From NCBI GenBank assembly GCA_017613995.1, contig JAGACT010000239.1, positions 1-27,717 of the forward strand: a stretch of 27,717 bases of DNA, in the 5' to 3' direction. The notes below the pieces were generated by a model. The model worked only from the letters and a program-made list of their open reading frames with translations, was not told where the DNA came from and did no database searches. This document shows positions 14,381 to 21,064 of this stretch, piece by piece. Source of the DNA: Eubacteriaceae bacterium. Lineage in GTDB: Bacteria; Bacillota; Clostridia; Eubacteriales; Anaerofustaceae. Position 1 is the stretch's first letter. Every line of letters starts with the position of its first letter. The position numbers were made by a program, and so were the translations under genes.

Positions 14381-14416
14381 GTAGGCAAATCTTATCATTC
14401 GGAGGATAAACAGGAT

Positions 14417-14875
14417 ATGAAGAAGACAGGCGATGTGGTAAAGCTCGGTGTTGCGGCAGGCGCGGCAGTGGCAGCCACCAAAGTTGCTGAAAAGTTCAAT
14501 GAGATAAAGGAACAGACCGGAGGAGACATCAACGGAGACGGCGTCGTCGACATCAAGGACACCATCGAGGGCCTCAAGGTCGCAGCCAAGGAAGTTTACG
14601 ATCAGGCAGTCACCGGAGTCGAGACCGTCAAGGAAATGGTCCAGGATCCCAACTTCGTCAACGATGCGAAGAAGACCATCATCAAGAAGGCCGGAGAAGT
14701 CGTGGAGGACGTTAAGGAAGTCGCTTCCGACATCACCGAGAATGCCGATGAGTACATGGACAACATCAGGGAAAACGCTTCCGATTTCATCGATGAGGCA
14801 AAGGATAAGGCCGGCGATTTCATAGAGAACGCAAAGGATAAGGCCGACGATATCCTCGGCGCCATCAAGGAGTGA
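14417..14875 (+). CDS. LEA/YtxH-like amphipathic helix protein with a calcium-loop motif
   Basis: A 152-residue, highly charged, mostly helical protein with no export signal. Residues 7-25 are small and hydrophobic (VVKLGVAAGAAVAATK), as in YtxH-type stress proteins. Residues 37-48, DINGDGVVDIKD, match the calcium loop of EF-hands and dockerins (Asp/Asn at 37, 39, 41, 45, 48), present once only. The C-terminus is a set of 11-residue repeats: ADEYMDNIREN (110-120), ASDFIDEAKDK, AGDFIENAKDK and ADDILGAIKE, the period typical of LEA group 3, synuclein and lipid-surface helices. Its own promoter, GGAGG site and terminator show it is transcribed alone. Codon usage resembles its neighbours. A stress or membrane-surface role is inference; a real dockerin role is unlikely without export and a second repeat. 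Confidence 0.75.
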   Translation: MKKTGDVVKLGVAAGAAVAATKVAEKFNEIKEQTGGDINGDGVVDIKDTIEGLKVAAKEVYDQAVTGVETVKEMVQDPNFVNDAKKTIIKKAGEVVEDVKEVASDITENADEYMDNIRENASDFIDEAKDKAGDFIENAKDKADDILGAIKE

Positions 14876-14890
14876 GACACTGAGATCCCG

Positions 14891-14917
14891 GGACTCGCGA
14901 ATGCGGGTCCTTTTTTT
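14891..14917 (+). terminator. terminator after the 11-mer-repeat protein gene
   Basis: GGACTCGC, loop GAAT, GCGGGTCC (one T-G pair), then seven T. Confidence 0.88.
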
Positions 14918-14923
14918 CGTATG

Positions 14924-14954
14924 TAAAAAAAGACTGCCGTTTTCGTGGCAGTCT
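14924..14954 (-). terminator. terminator after the HU gene
   Basis: On the minus strand AGACTGCC, loop ACGAAAAC, GGCAGTCT, then TTTTTTTAC. Confidence 0.85.
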
Positions 14955-14971
14955 TCATATTTCTCACAGAA

Positions 14972-15244
14972 TTATTTGACCTTTGCCTTGAGCTTTGCAC
15001 CGGCTTTGAAGGAAGGTACTCTGGAGGGCTTGATGTCGACGGGCTGATTGGTCCTGGGGTTGCGGCCGATTCTTCCGGCTCTCTTTCTTGCCTCAAAGGT
15101 ACCGAATCCGACGAGCTGTACTTTCTCTCCCTCTGCGAGGGCGTCGGTAATGATATCCAGAGTCTTGTCAAGAACGAGTGCTGCCTGCTTTATCGTAACA
15201 TCGCTCTCCTTGGCGATCTTTCTTACTAAATCCTGTTTGTTCAT
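14972..15244 (-). CDS. hup: HU-family DNA-binding protein
   Basis: A 90-residue nucleoid protein that bends and compacts DNA as a homodimer. Complete HU signature: MNKQDLVRKIA, the GEKVQLVGFGTFEARKRAGR core, the arm sequence RNPRTNQPVDIKPSRVPSF with the intercalating Pro, and a Lys-rich C-terminus. GAAAGGA precedes the ATG. Monocistronic. Confidence 0.97.
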   Translation of the reverse strand: MNKQDLVRKIAKESDVTIKQAALVLDKTLDIITDALAEGEKVQLVGFGTFEARKRAGRIGRNPRTNQPVDIKPSRVPSFKAGAKLKAKVK

Positions 15245-15284
15245 CTGAAGTTATCCTTTCTGTGTGATAAAGATTTCAACAAAG

Positions 15285-15293
15285 ATTATACCA
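15285..15293 (-). promoter_or_regulatory. extended -10 promoter of the HU gene
   Basis: TGGTATAAT on the minus strand about 41 bases upstream of the HU start codon. A second TATAAT further upstream (near 15328) could be an additional promoter. Confidence 0.55.
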
Positions 15294-15372
15294 TACCGGA
15301 CCATCGGTGCATCCTGTTTGATGATTATTATACGATTAAACCTCAAATTTATTTTCAGCTGACTCAAAAGAG

Positions 15373-15401
15373 TTATCAAAAATGCCCATATATTGTATAA
15401 T
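15373..15401 (+). promoter_or_regulatory. promoter of the EamA-pcp-GNAT operon
   Basis: TTATCA, 17 bases, TATAAT (15396-15401). The transcript would start near 15408, 17 bases before the EamA ATG, with GAGGAAA as ribosome site. Confidence 0.7.
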
Positions 15402-15424
15402 TATCGATAATACGAGGAAACGCC

Positions 15425-16318
15425 ATGGCTGAAAAAAAGGCTTCGATGATACTGTCGATGGTGATCTTCGGAAGCATAGGCGTATTTGTCAGGCTCATTC
15501 CAATGAGCTCCGCCGCGGTGGCCTGCTTCCGGGGGATCTGCGGTGCGCTCTTTATCCTTGTGTACATGAAGATAAAGGGCAGCGGCCTGCGCAGTGCGCC
15601 GCTTGCAGGGAACATGAAACTGCTTGTAATATCGGGTGCGGCGATAGGCTTCAACTGGATACTGCTTTTCGAGGCGTACCGCTACACGTCAGTGGCGGTG
15701 GCGACTCTGTGCTACTACATGCAGCCGGTATTCGTGATACTGCTCTCTCCCCTGGTGACGGGGGAAAGGCTCACCGTCCCGAGGATGGTCTGCGTGGCCT
15801 GCTCCCTGGCGGGCATGGCCCTGATAACGGGCATCGGCCCCGGCAGTCTTCCGGGCGCAGGTGAGACGAGAGGCATCGTTTTCGGCCTCATGGCCGCGAT
15901 GCTGTACGCTTCGGTCATCTTCCTGAACAAATTTCTTCGGGATATATCCGAGCTGCAGATGACATTCTTCCAGCTTCTTTACGCCGGGCTGGCGGTGATG
16001 CCCTACGCCCTGCTTCGCGGCAGCGTCTTCACTTCGGAGATGAGCGCCGTCTCCTGGACGATGCTGGCGGCCCTGGGGATAATCCATACGGGGATAGCCT
16101 ACACCCTGTACTTCGGGTCCATGAAGACCCTGGACGCCCAGACCACGGCCCTGTTCAGCTACATAGACCCGGTGTGCGCCATATTCTTCTCGTACTTCCT
16201 GCTGGGAGAACCCATCGGAGGAAGAAGCCTCATCGGAGCGGTGCTGATACTGTTCCCGACGATGATAGCCGAGATCGCGGCCTCGAAAAAAGGCGGGAAG
16301 GCAAAAGAACAGATATGA
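15425..16318 (+). CDS. EamA/DMT-family transporter
   Basis: A 297-residue membrane protein of the drug/metabolite transporter superfamily, with about ten hydrophobic segments arranged as two EamA halves. The first half ends near PVFVILLSPLVTGERLTVPRMVC and the second near DPVCAIFFSYFLLGEPIGGRSLIGAVLI; both carry the family Pro and the GE motif before the last helix. Such proteins export or take up small metabolites such as amino acids; the substrate is unknown. It opens a three-gene operon in which each junction is a 4-base ATGA overlap, with pyroglutamyl peptidase and an acetyltransferase following. That context hints at amino-acid or pyroglutamate-related cargo, which is only inference. Confidence 0.9.
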   Translation: MAEKKASMILSMVIFGSIGVFVRLIPMSSAAVACFRGICGALFILVYMKIKGSGLRSAPLAGNMKLLVISGAAIGFNWILLFEAYRYTSVAVATLCYYMQPVFVILLSPLVTGERLTVPRMVCVACSLAGMALITGIGPGSLPGAGETRGIVFGLMAAMLYASVIFLNKFLRDISELQMTFFQLLYAGLAVMPYALLRGSVFTSEMSAVSWTMLAALGIIHTGIAYTLYFGSMKTLDAQTTALFSYIDPVCAIFFSYFLLGEPIGGRSLIGAVLILFPTMIAEIAASKKGGKAKEQI

Positions 16319-16914
16319 AAAGGATTCTTGTAACGTGCTTCGAACCCTTCGGAGGGGAGAATACCAATTCGTCCATGACCGCCACACAGGACCTGAGCGC
16401 CCCCGAAGGCTGGGAAATGCACAGGGTCGTGCTTCCGGTGCTGTTTTCCGTCGCGGCCTCCAGGGTGATGGAGGAAGCGGGACGCCTTCGTCCCGACGTG
16501 ATACTCCTCACGGGACAGGCGGGCAGCCGCAGCTACGTAAGCGTGGAGGCCATGGCGCGGAACGTCAGAAACGCCGCCATTCCGGACAACGGAGGATACA
16601 TGCCCGTAAACGAGAAGATCGCGGTCAACGGCGCCGAAGCCTGCGCCACGGGCATCGACGCGGAGGAGCTGGTGGAACGTATGAGGAAACGGGGCATAAA
16701 CGCCAGGCTGTCCACCGACGCCGGCAGCTTCGTGTGCAACGACGTATACTACAGCGTTCTGAAATATCTCAGGGGCACCGGGGCGGATATCGTGTTCATA
16801 CATCTGCCCTATGTTCTCGAAGAAGCTCAGCACCCTTCGGGGATGAGCCTGGAGCGGCAGCAGGCGGCCCTCGGGATCGCTGTAAACTTTTTGACCGGGG
16901 AGGAACGGAAATGA
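16315..16914 (+). CDS. pcp: pyrrolidone-carboxylate peptidase (pyroglutamyl peptidase I)
   Basis: A C15 cysteine peptidase that removes N-terminal pyroglutamate from peptides in the cytoplasm. The N-terminus ILVTCFEPFGGENTNSS is the family start. Catalytic residues are present: Glu in SVEAMARN before IPDNGG, Cys in AGSFVCNDVYYS, and His in FIHLPYV. CND replaces the common CNH next to the active Cys. At 199 residues it is slightly shorter than the usual 215. The ATG overlaps the EamA stop (ATGA), and its stop overlaps the next start in the same way. Confidence 0.93.
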   Translation: MKRILVTCFEPFGGENTNSSMTATQDLSAPEGWEMHRVVLPVLFSVAASRVMEEAGRLRPDVILLTGQAGSRSYVSVEAMARNVRNAAIPDNGGYMPVNEKIAVNGAEACATGIDAEELVERMRKRGINARLSTDAGSFVCNDVYYSVLKYLRGTGADIVFIHLPYVLEEAQHPSGMSLERQQAALGIAVNFLTGEERK

Positions 16915-17378
16915 TAAGAAGAGCACAAAAAAAGGACATGCCCGATCTCACCAGGCTTCTCATCCAGGTGCACGATGTGCACGCCCAGGGAAGGCCCGAT
17001 ATCTTCAAGCCGGGCGGGATCAAGTACGACGACGCCGAGCTGGAGAAGGTGCTGGAGGATACCGGGAACCGTCCCGTATTCGTGTACGAAGAGGACGGGA
17101 AGGTCATGGGATACATCTTCTGCATCTACGAATACCAGGAGGAGACCACCAACGTATGGGGCATCAAGACCATGTACATAGACGATCTGTGCGTGGACGA
17201 GAACTGCAGGGGCAATCACGTGGGCACCGACCTGTACAGGTACGCCTGCGGCGTGGCCAGGGAGAACGGCTGCTACCGCGTGACGCTGCACGTGTGGGAA
17301 CTCAATCCCGACGCGGCGGGCTTCTACGAGCATCTCGGGATGAAGACCCTGATGCGCACCATGGAGGAGATACTGTAA
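16911..17378 (+). CDS. GNAT-family N-acetyltransferase
   Basis: A 155-residue acetyltransferase. MIRRAQKKDMPDLTRLL is the typical first strand and helix; YIDDLCVDENCRGNHVGTDLYRYA is motif A, with the acetyl-CoA pyrophosphate loop CRGNHVG; the C-terminal LNPDAAGFYEHLGMK is motif B. The substrate (amine, peptide or protein N-terminus) cannot be told. Start ATG 16911 overlaps the pcp stop and follows GGGGAGGAA. As the last gene of the EamA-pcp operon it may act on an amino acid or peptide. Confidence 0.9.
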   Translation: MIRRAQKKDMPDLTRLLIQVHDVHAQGRPDIFKPGGIKYDDAELEKVLEDTGNRPVFVYEEDGKVMGYIFCIYEYQEETTNVWGIKTMYIDDLCVDENCRGNHVGTDLYRYACGVARENGCYRVTLHVWELNPDAAGFYEHLGMKTLMRTMEEIL

Positions 17379-17384
17379 TACCGC

Positions 17385-17417
17385 TGAAAAAACAGATCCC
17401 GCAGCGCGGAATCTGTT
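17385..17417 (-). terminator. terminator after the MerR-like gene
   Basis: On the minus strand AACAGATTCCGC, loop GCT, GCGGGATCTGTT (one T-G pair) followed by TTTTC. On the plus strand the same hairpin has a C-A mismatch and a poor T-run, so it favours the minus strand. It lies only a few bases past the second stop codon (17424), not the first (17472). Confidence 0.8.
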
Positions 17418-17471
17418 CTGTTCTCATCTTTCGCTCCAGGCCTTCATGATGTGGTTGACCGCATCGGCGGA

Positions 17472-17867
17472 TCAGGAGACGACTATCCTGGTATGTCCTG
17501 CGTCCCAGTCGCAGCGGAACACCGTGTCGGTGACCTCCTGCATCCTTTCGCAGAAGAAGGCGGATATCTGTGCGCTCTCGGCGCGGTCGGAGGGGATGTC
17601 CAGTATCGCGCAGGTCCTCTCCCCGCGATCGGCGGTATCGGAAAGGAAATCGAAAACGATGCTGTTGCGTTTGATCTTCATGCCTTCCTTCATGTAGGGT
17701 TCCGAGAAGAAGCGCTCCAGCTCGGAGGCCGAAAAGCGCCAGCTGCCCGATACCTTCTCTCCGCTGAGCATCCCCATGCTGATGTATGTGCGCAGTGTCC
17801 TGTCGGTCAGACCGCTCATCATTGACAGTTCCTTGAGATCGTAGTACTTTTCTTCGATTGATTCCAT
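17472..17867 (-). CDS. MerR/excisionase-type HTH protein, possibly cut short by an in-frame TGA
   Basis: Residues 8-55 form a MerR-like winged helix (YYDLKELSMMSGLTDRTLRTYIS, then SGSWRFSASELERFF, the excisionase-like wing), so it should bind DNA. Residues 66-131 form a small alpha/beta domain I do not recognise: IVFDFLSDTAD, TCAILDIP, ISAFFCERMQEV and ending TRIVVS. The TGA at 17474-17472 is followed in frame by 15 sense codons reading SADAVNHIMKAWSER and a second TGA at 17424, just before the terminator. The extra residues look like the natural final helix of the domain. GGA to TGA is a single base change. AGGAG precedes the ATG. It is either a nonsense allele, a sequencing error, or recoded. 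Confidence 0.75.
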   Translation of the reverse strand: MESIEEKYYDLKELSMMSGLTDRTLRTYISMGMLSGEKVSGSWRFSASELERFFSEPYMKEGMKIKRNSIVFDFLSDTADRGERTCAILDIPSDRAESAQISAFFCERMQEVTDTVFRCDWDAGHTRIVVS

Positions 17868-17960
17868 CGTTTATCACTCCTGTTTTTTTCTTACGCCATG
17901 ATTATAGACCGCGCACGGGACGGTATTCAATTTGAAATCCGCCGTCTTTTTCCGCTCGTG

Positions 17961-17986
17961 AAAAAAGCCGCATCACAGGATGCGGC
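17961..17986 (-). terminator. terminator after tRNA-Ser
   Basis: On the minus strand GCCGCATC, loop CTGT, GATGCGGC, then TTTTTT, twelve bases after the tRNA CCA end. Confidence 0.88.
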
Positions 17987-17997
17987 GTGATTTCGAA

Positions 17998-18087
17998 TGG
18001 CGGAGACGGTGGGATTCGAACCCACGAGCCCATTAAGGACTACCTGATTTCGAGTCAGGCCCGTTATGACCACTTCGATACATCTCC
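17998..18087 (-). tRNA. tRNA-Ser (anticodon CGA)
   Basis: A class II cloverleaf: acceptor GGAGATG with CGTCTCC (one T-G pair), discriminator G73 as in serine tRNAs and encoded CCA, anticodon stem CCTGA/TCAGG with loop CTCGAAA giving CGA (reads UCG), a long variable arm, and T-arm GTGGGTTCGAATCCCAC. Confidence 0.96.
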
Positions 18088-18093
18088 GTCTGA

Positions 18094-18108
18094 TGACGGT
18101 GACCGTCA
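18094..18108. repeat. inverted repeat in the tRNA-Ser leader
   Basis: TGACGGT, one central base, ACCGTCA: a near-perfect 15-bp palindrome between the tRNA-Ser promoter and the mature 5' end. It could fold in the pre-tRNA leader or bind a protein; there is no T-run, so it is not a terminator. Confidence 0.5.
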
Positions 18109-18115
18109 GTCAGTT

Positions 18116-18144
18116 ATTTTATCTCAAATCCCTCCGGATTGCAA
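18116..18144 (-). promoter_or_regulatory. promoter of tRNA-Ser
   Basis: TTGCAA (18144-18139), 17 bases, TAAAAT (18121-18116) on the minus strand. It sits immediately past the pepV stop codon, about 22 bases of leader before the tRNA. Confidence 0.6.
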
Positions 18145-18147
18145 GAC

Positions 18148-19539
18148 TCAGACCTCAAGTAATGCCATTATTGCGTACACATATGTCTTCAGAGCCGTCC
18201 TGAGGGTCTCAAGGGGCATGAATTCGTCGTTCATGTGTATGTTGTATTCCATGCCCGGGAACTCGGGACCGAAGGCCACGACGTTTTTGAAAGACTTGGC
18301 GTAGGTGCCTCCCCCGATGGTGACGGGTCTGTTCACCGTATCCCCGGTGCCCTTCACGTAGGCCTCGTAGAGCTTCCTGACCAGGGGGCTTTCGGGATCT
18401 ATGAACAGGGAGGGCCCGATGCGGGTCTCGGTGAGTTCCAGGCCGGCTTCGGCGAAGAGCTTCTTCATGCGCTCGGAATACACACCGAAGTCCTCCGTGG
18501 TGATGGGATAGCGGATGTCTATGGTGGCGTAGGTGCCGTCCATGTTGGTGCCGATGATACCCACGTTGAAGGTCAGGGGACCGTATTCGTCGCTGATGGC
18601 GACTCCGCAGTTCTCCCCGAGATAGCTCAGTCCGATCACTTTGTCATAGCCCTCGGCGAAGGGGCAGGACAGCAGGCTCTCGCCGGATACGAAGCGCATC
18701 ATCCAGCTGATGGCGTTTCTGCCCAGCTCGGGGGTGCTGGCGTGGGCGGAGATGCCCCTGAGGGTCAGCACCAGGTCGTCCTCGTCCTCTCTGATCATGT
18801 ATCCCATGCCGTTCTTGCGGGCGAAGGCGATGAAATCGTGTCTGAGCTCGTCGCAGTACTCGTTCACCTCCGCGTAGAGGCTGACGCTGTCGCAGACCAC
18901 GTTGGCGGCCATGCCGCCGGTGAAGTACTTGATGCCCACCCTGGCGTCCTCCGCGGAAGTCTTTCCGATGAATCTGGCGTTGTAGTTGCCCTTCTCACCG
19001 AAGATCAGCGGGAAGGACGCGTCCGGGGTGAAGCCGCAGTCGAACTCTCCCTCGATCTCCCTGTAGTGGGCCACGCCATTCATGCCGGTCTCCTCGTTGG
19101 CGCCGAAAAGGAACCTGACCCGCTTGTTCACGGGATATCCCGAATCCCTGACTATCTTCATGGCGTAAAGCGCCGCCAGGGAGGGTCCCTTGTCGTCGGT
19201 GACTCCCCTGCCCCAGAGGATGCCGTCCGAGATCTCTCCCGCGAAGGGATCGTGCTTCCAGCCCTCTCCCACCGGGACCACGTCCAGATGGCCTATTATG
19301 CCCACCAGGCCGTCTCCCGAGCCCATCTGGGCCGTCAGGGCGTAATTGTCGTAGTTCTTCGTTTCGAATCCCAGCTCCCCGGCTATCTTCTGCGCTTCGG
19401 CTATGGCCGCGGCGGGACCCTCACCGAAGGGTTTGCCGGGCAGGGGCTCTCCCTGCACGCTGTAGTGGGCCACCAGGCGCTTTATGTCCCGGACGAGGCC
19501 CTCCATATTTTCATCGACCGCTCTGTCTATATCGAACAT
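18148..19539 (-). CDS. pepV: dipeptidase PepV (M20 family)
   Basis: A 463-residue zinc dipeptidase that releases amino acids from dipeptides in the cytoplasm. Metal-site motifs in order: GHLDVVPVG (His), GRGVTDDKGP (bridging Asp), GANEETGM (catalytic Glu and ligand Glu), TPDASFP, and near the C-terminus TIGGGTYAK, typical of the PepV/Sapep branch. A lid domain lies between about 190 and 320 with ISAHAS. The ATG follows GAGGAGACGG. TATAAT on the minus strand at 19583-19578 is a probable -10. No terminator was seen between it and tRNA-Ser, so some read-through into the tRNA is possible. Confidence 0.93.
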   Translation of the reverse strand: MFDIDRAVDENMEGLVRDIKRLVAHYSVQGEPLPGKPFGEGPAAAIAEAQKIAGELGFETKNYDNYALTAQMGSGDGLVGIIGHLDVVPVGEGWKHDPFAGEISDGILWGRGVTDDKGPSLAALYAMKIVRDSGYPVNKRVRFLFGANEETGMNGVAHYREIEGEFDCGFTPDASFPLIFGEKGNYNARFIGKTSAEDARVGIKYFTGGMAANVVCDSVSLYAEVNEYCDELRHDFIAFARKNGMGYMIREDEDDLVLTLRGISAHASTPELGRNAISWMMRFVSGESLLSCPFAEGYDKVIGLSYLGENCGVAISDEYGPLTFNVGIIGTNMDGTYATIDIRYPITTEDFGVYSERMKKLFAEAGLELTETRIGPSLFIDPESPLVRKLYEAYVKGTGDTVNRPVTIGGGTYAKSFKNVVAFGPEFPGMEYNIHMNDEFMPLETLRTALKTYVYAIMALLEV

Positions 19540-19642
19540 TTTCCGTCTCCTCGAATCGATTGGTTTTTACTGGTTTAATTATACAATATTGATCGTGTTT
19601 TACAGCGCGGGATGTCACTAAAATACTCCCGATGTGATATCA

Positions 19643-19648
19643 TATAAT
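19643..19648 (+). promoter_or_regulatory. -10 element of the trkA-trkH operon
   Basis: TATAAT about 40 bases before the trkA ATG. No good -35 is seen at the right distance, so it is only a partial promoter call. The divergent pepV -10 lies about 60 bases away. Confidence 0.45.
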
Positions 19649-19688
19649 ATACGACAACAAACAGGAGCCTCAGGGCAGGTAAGAAAGC

Positions 19689-21053
19689 ATGAAGATCATT
19701 ATTGCAGGAATGGGAAAGATAGGCAGCGCCATAGCGGAGAGCCTCGTCACCGAAGGACACGACCTGGTGGCCATAGACACCAATCCGGAGATGCTGGTTC
19801 GGATATCCGAGGAACTGGACATCTCGTCGGTGGCGGGCAGCTGCACCAATTCAAGCGTACTGGAGGAGGCGGAAGTCGCCGAAAGCGACCTGCTGATCGC
19901 GGTCACAGCCAACGACGAGGTGAACCTTCTGTGCTGCCTCATAGCCAAAAAGATGGGAGTGGGTTCCACCATTTGCAGGGTCAGGGATCCGGAATACACT
20001 TCCACGATAGACACCATCCGCGGAGACATGGGACTGTCCATGGTGGTCAATCCCGAAAGGGAGGCCGCGGCGGAGATATCCAGGATCATAGAGAACCCCT
20101 TCGCCCAGAACGTGGAATCCTTCATGAACGGCCGGGCGAAGCTCATGAGCTTCGAGGTCAGTTCGGGCTCTCCCCTGGAGGGGGTCACGGTGGCCCAGAT
20201 GTTCTCGAAGATCAAGGCCCCGGTGCTGGTATGCGCCGTGGAAAGGGACCAGCAGGCCCATATCCCCTTCGGAAGCTTCCAGTTCGCCTCCGGAGACGTG
20301 GTCACGGTCATATGCCGTGCGGGAGGCTTCGTGCCCTTCCTGTCCGCGCTGGGTCTGGTGAGCTCGAAGATCAAGGACGTCATCGTGGTGGGAGGCGGCA
20401 CCACCGCCTACTACCTGGCGGACATGCTGCTGGATAGAAAGACCAACGTTTCCATCATCGAAAAGGATGCCGCCAGAGCCCAGGAGATGGCCCTCAAGCT
20501 CCCGAAGGCGGACGTGATCAACGCCGACGGCACCGATTACAACCTGCTGATGGAAGAGGGCATCGATACCGCCGACGCCCTGTGCTGCCTGACGGGCATC
20601 GACGAGGAGAACGTGCTGACCACGCTGTTCGCCAAGACGAACTGCCCCGGCATCAAGACCATAACCAAGATAAACCGCTCCGACATAGAGCGCACCGCCA
20701 GGCCCTTCGACCTGGGCAGCGTGATCTCCCTGAGGAGCATCACCGCCAACCTGGTGCTGCAGTACGTCAGGGCCATGCAGAACAGCATAGGCTCGAACGT
20801 CATCACGCTGCACCGCATCTGCCAGGGCAAGGTCGAAGCCCTGGAATTCAAGGTCAATCCGGGCAGCCGGGTAACGGGGATCCCCCTGGAGAAGCTGCCC
20901 ATCCGCGACGACATCCTCATCGCCTGCATCAACCGTGACGAGAGGGTGTTCATGCCCAGAGGAAACGATACCATCGAGGAGGGCGACACGGTGATCATCG
21001 TCACCACCGTATCGGGGCTCAACGAACTGGATGACATAAGGTCCGACAGCTGA
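19689..21053 (+). CDS. trkA: Trk potassium uptake regulatory protein TrkA
   Basis: A cytoplasmic gating ring subunit that binds NAD(H) or other nucleotides and controls the TrkH channel. Two tandem RCK units are visible: GMGKIGSAIAE with acidic ...VAIDTNPE, then a TrkA_C segment; and from about 235 VVGGGTTAYYLAD with ...SIIEKD, ending in a second TrkA_C segment (GIPLEKLPI...GDTVIIVT). The length of 454 is normal for the double form. Start ATG follows AGGTAAG. trkH begins 11 bases after its stop. Confidence 0.95.
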   Translation: MKIIIAGMGKIGSAIAESLVTEGHDLVAIDTNPEMLVRISEELDISSVAGSCTNSSVLEEAEVAESDLLIAVTANDEVNLLCCLIAKKMGVGSTICRVRDPEYTSTIDTIRGDMGLSMVVNPEREAAAEISRIIENPFAQNVESFMNGRAKLMSFEVSSGSPLEGVTVAQMFSKIKAPVLVCAVERDQQAHIPFGSFQFASGDVVTVICRAGGFVPFLSALGLVSSKIKDVIVVGGGTTAYYLADMLLDRKTNVSIIEKDAARAQEMALKLPKADVINADGTDYNLLMEEGIDTADALCCLTGIDEENVLTTLFAKTNCPGIKTITKINRSDIERTARPFDLGSVISLRSITANLVLQYVRAMQNSIGSNVITLHRICQGKVEALEFKVNPGSRVTGIPLEKLPIRDDILIACINRDERVFMPRGNDTIEEGDTVIIVTTVSGLNELDDIRSDS

Positions 21054-21064
21054 GGAGTTAGGTT

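Noticed and set aside
14209..14416. Sigma-B-type promoter for the back-to-back stress-like genes
   Set aside because: GGTTAA-13-GGGGAT on the minus strand is only a partial match, and sigma-B is not usual in Clostridia.
14525..14560. Dockerin domain suggesting a cellulosome component
   Set aside because: Only one calcium loop is present, and the protein has no export signal and no catalytic domain. A dockerin needs two repeats and secretion.
18235..19578. A 447-codon open frame on the plus strand
   Set aside because: Antisense shadow of pepV, which has complete catalytic motifs.
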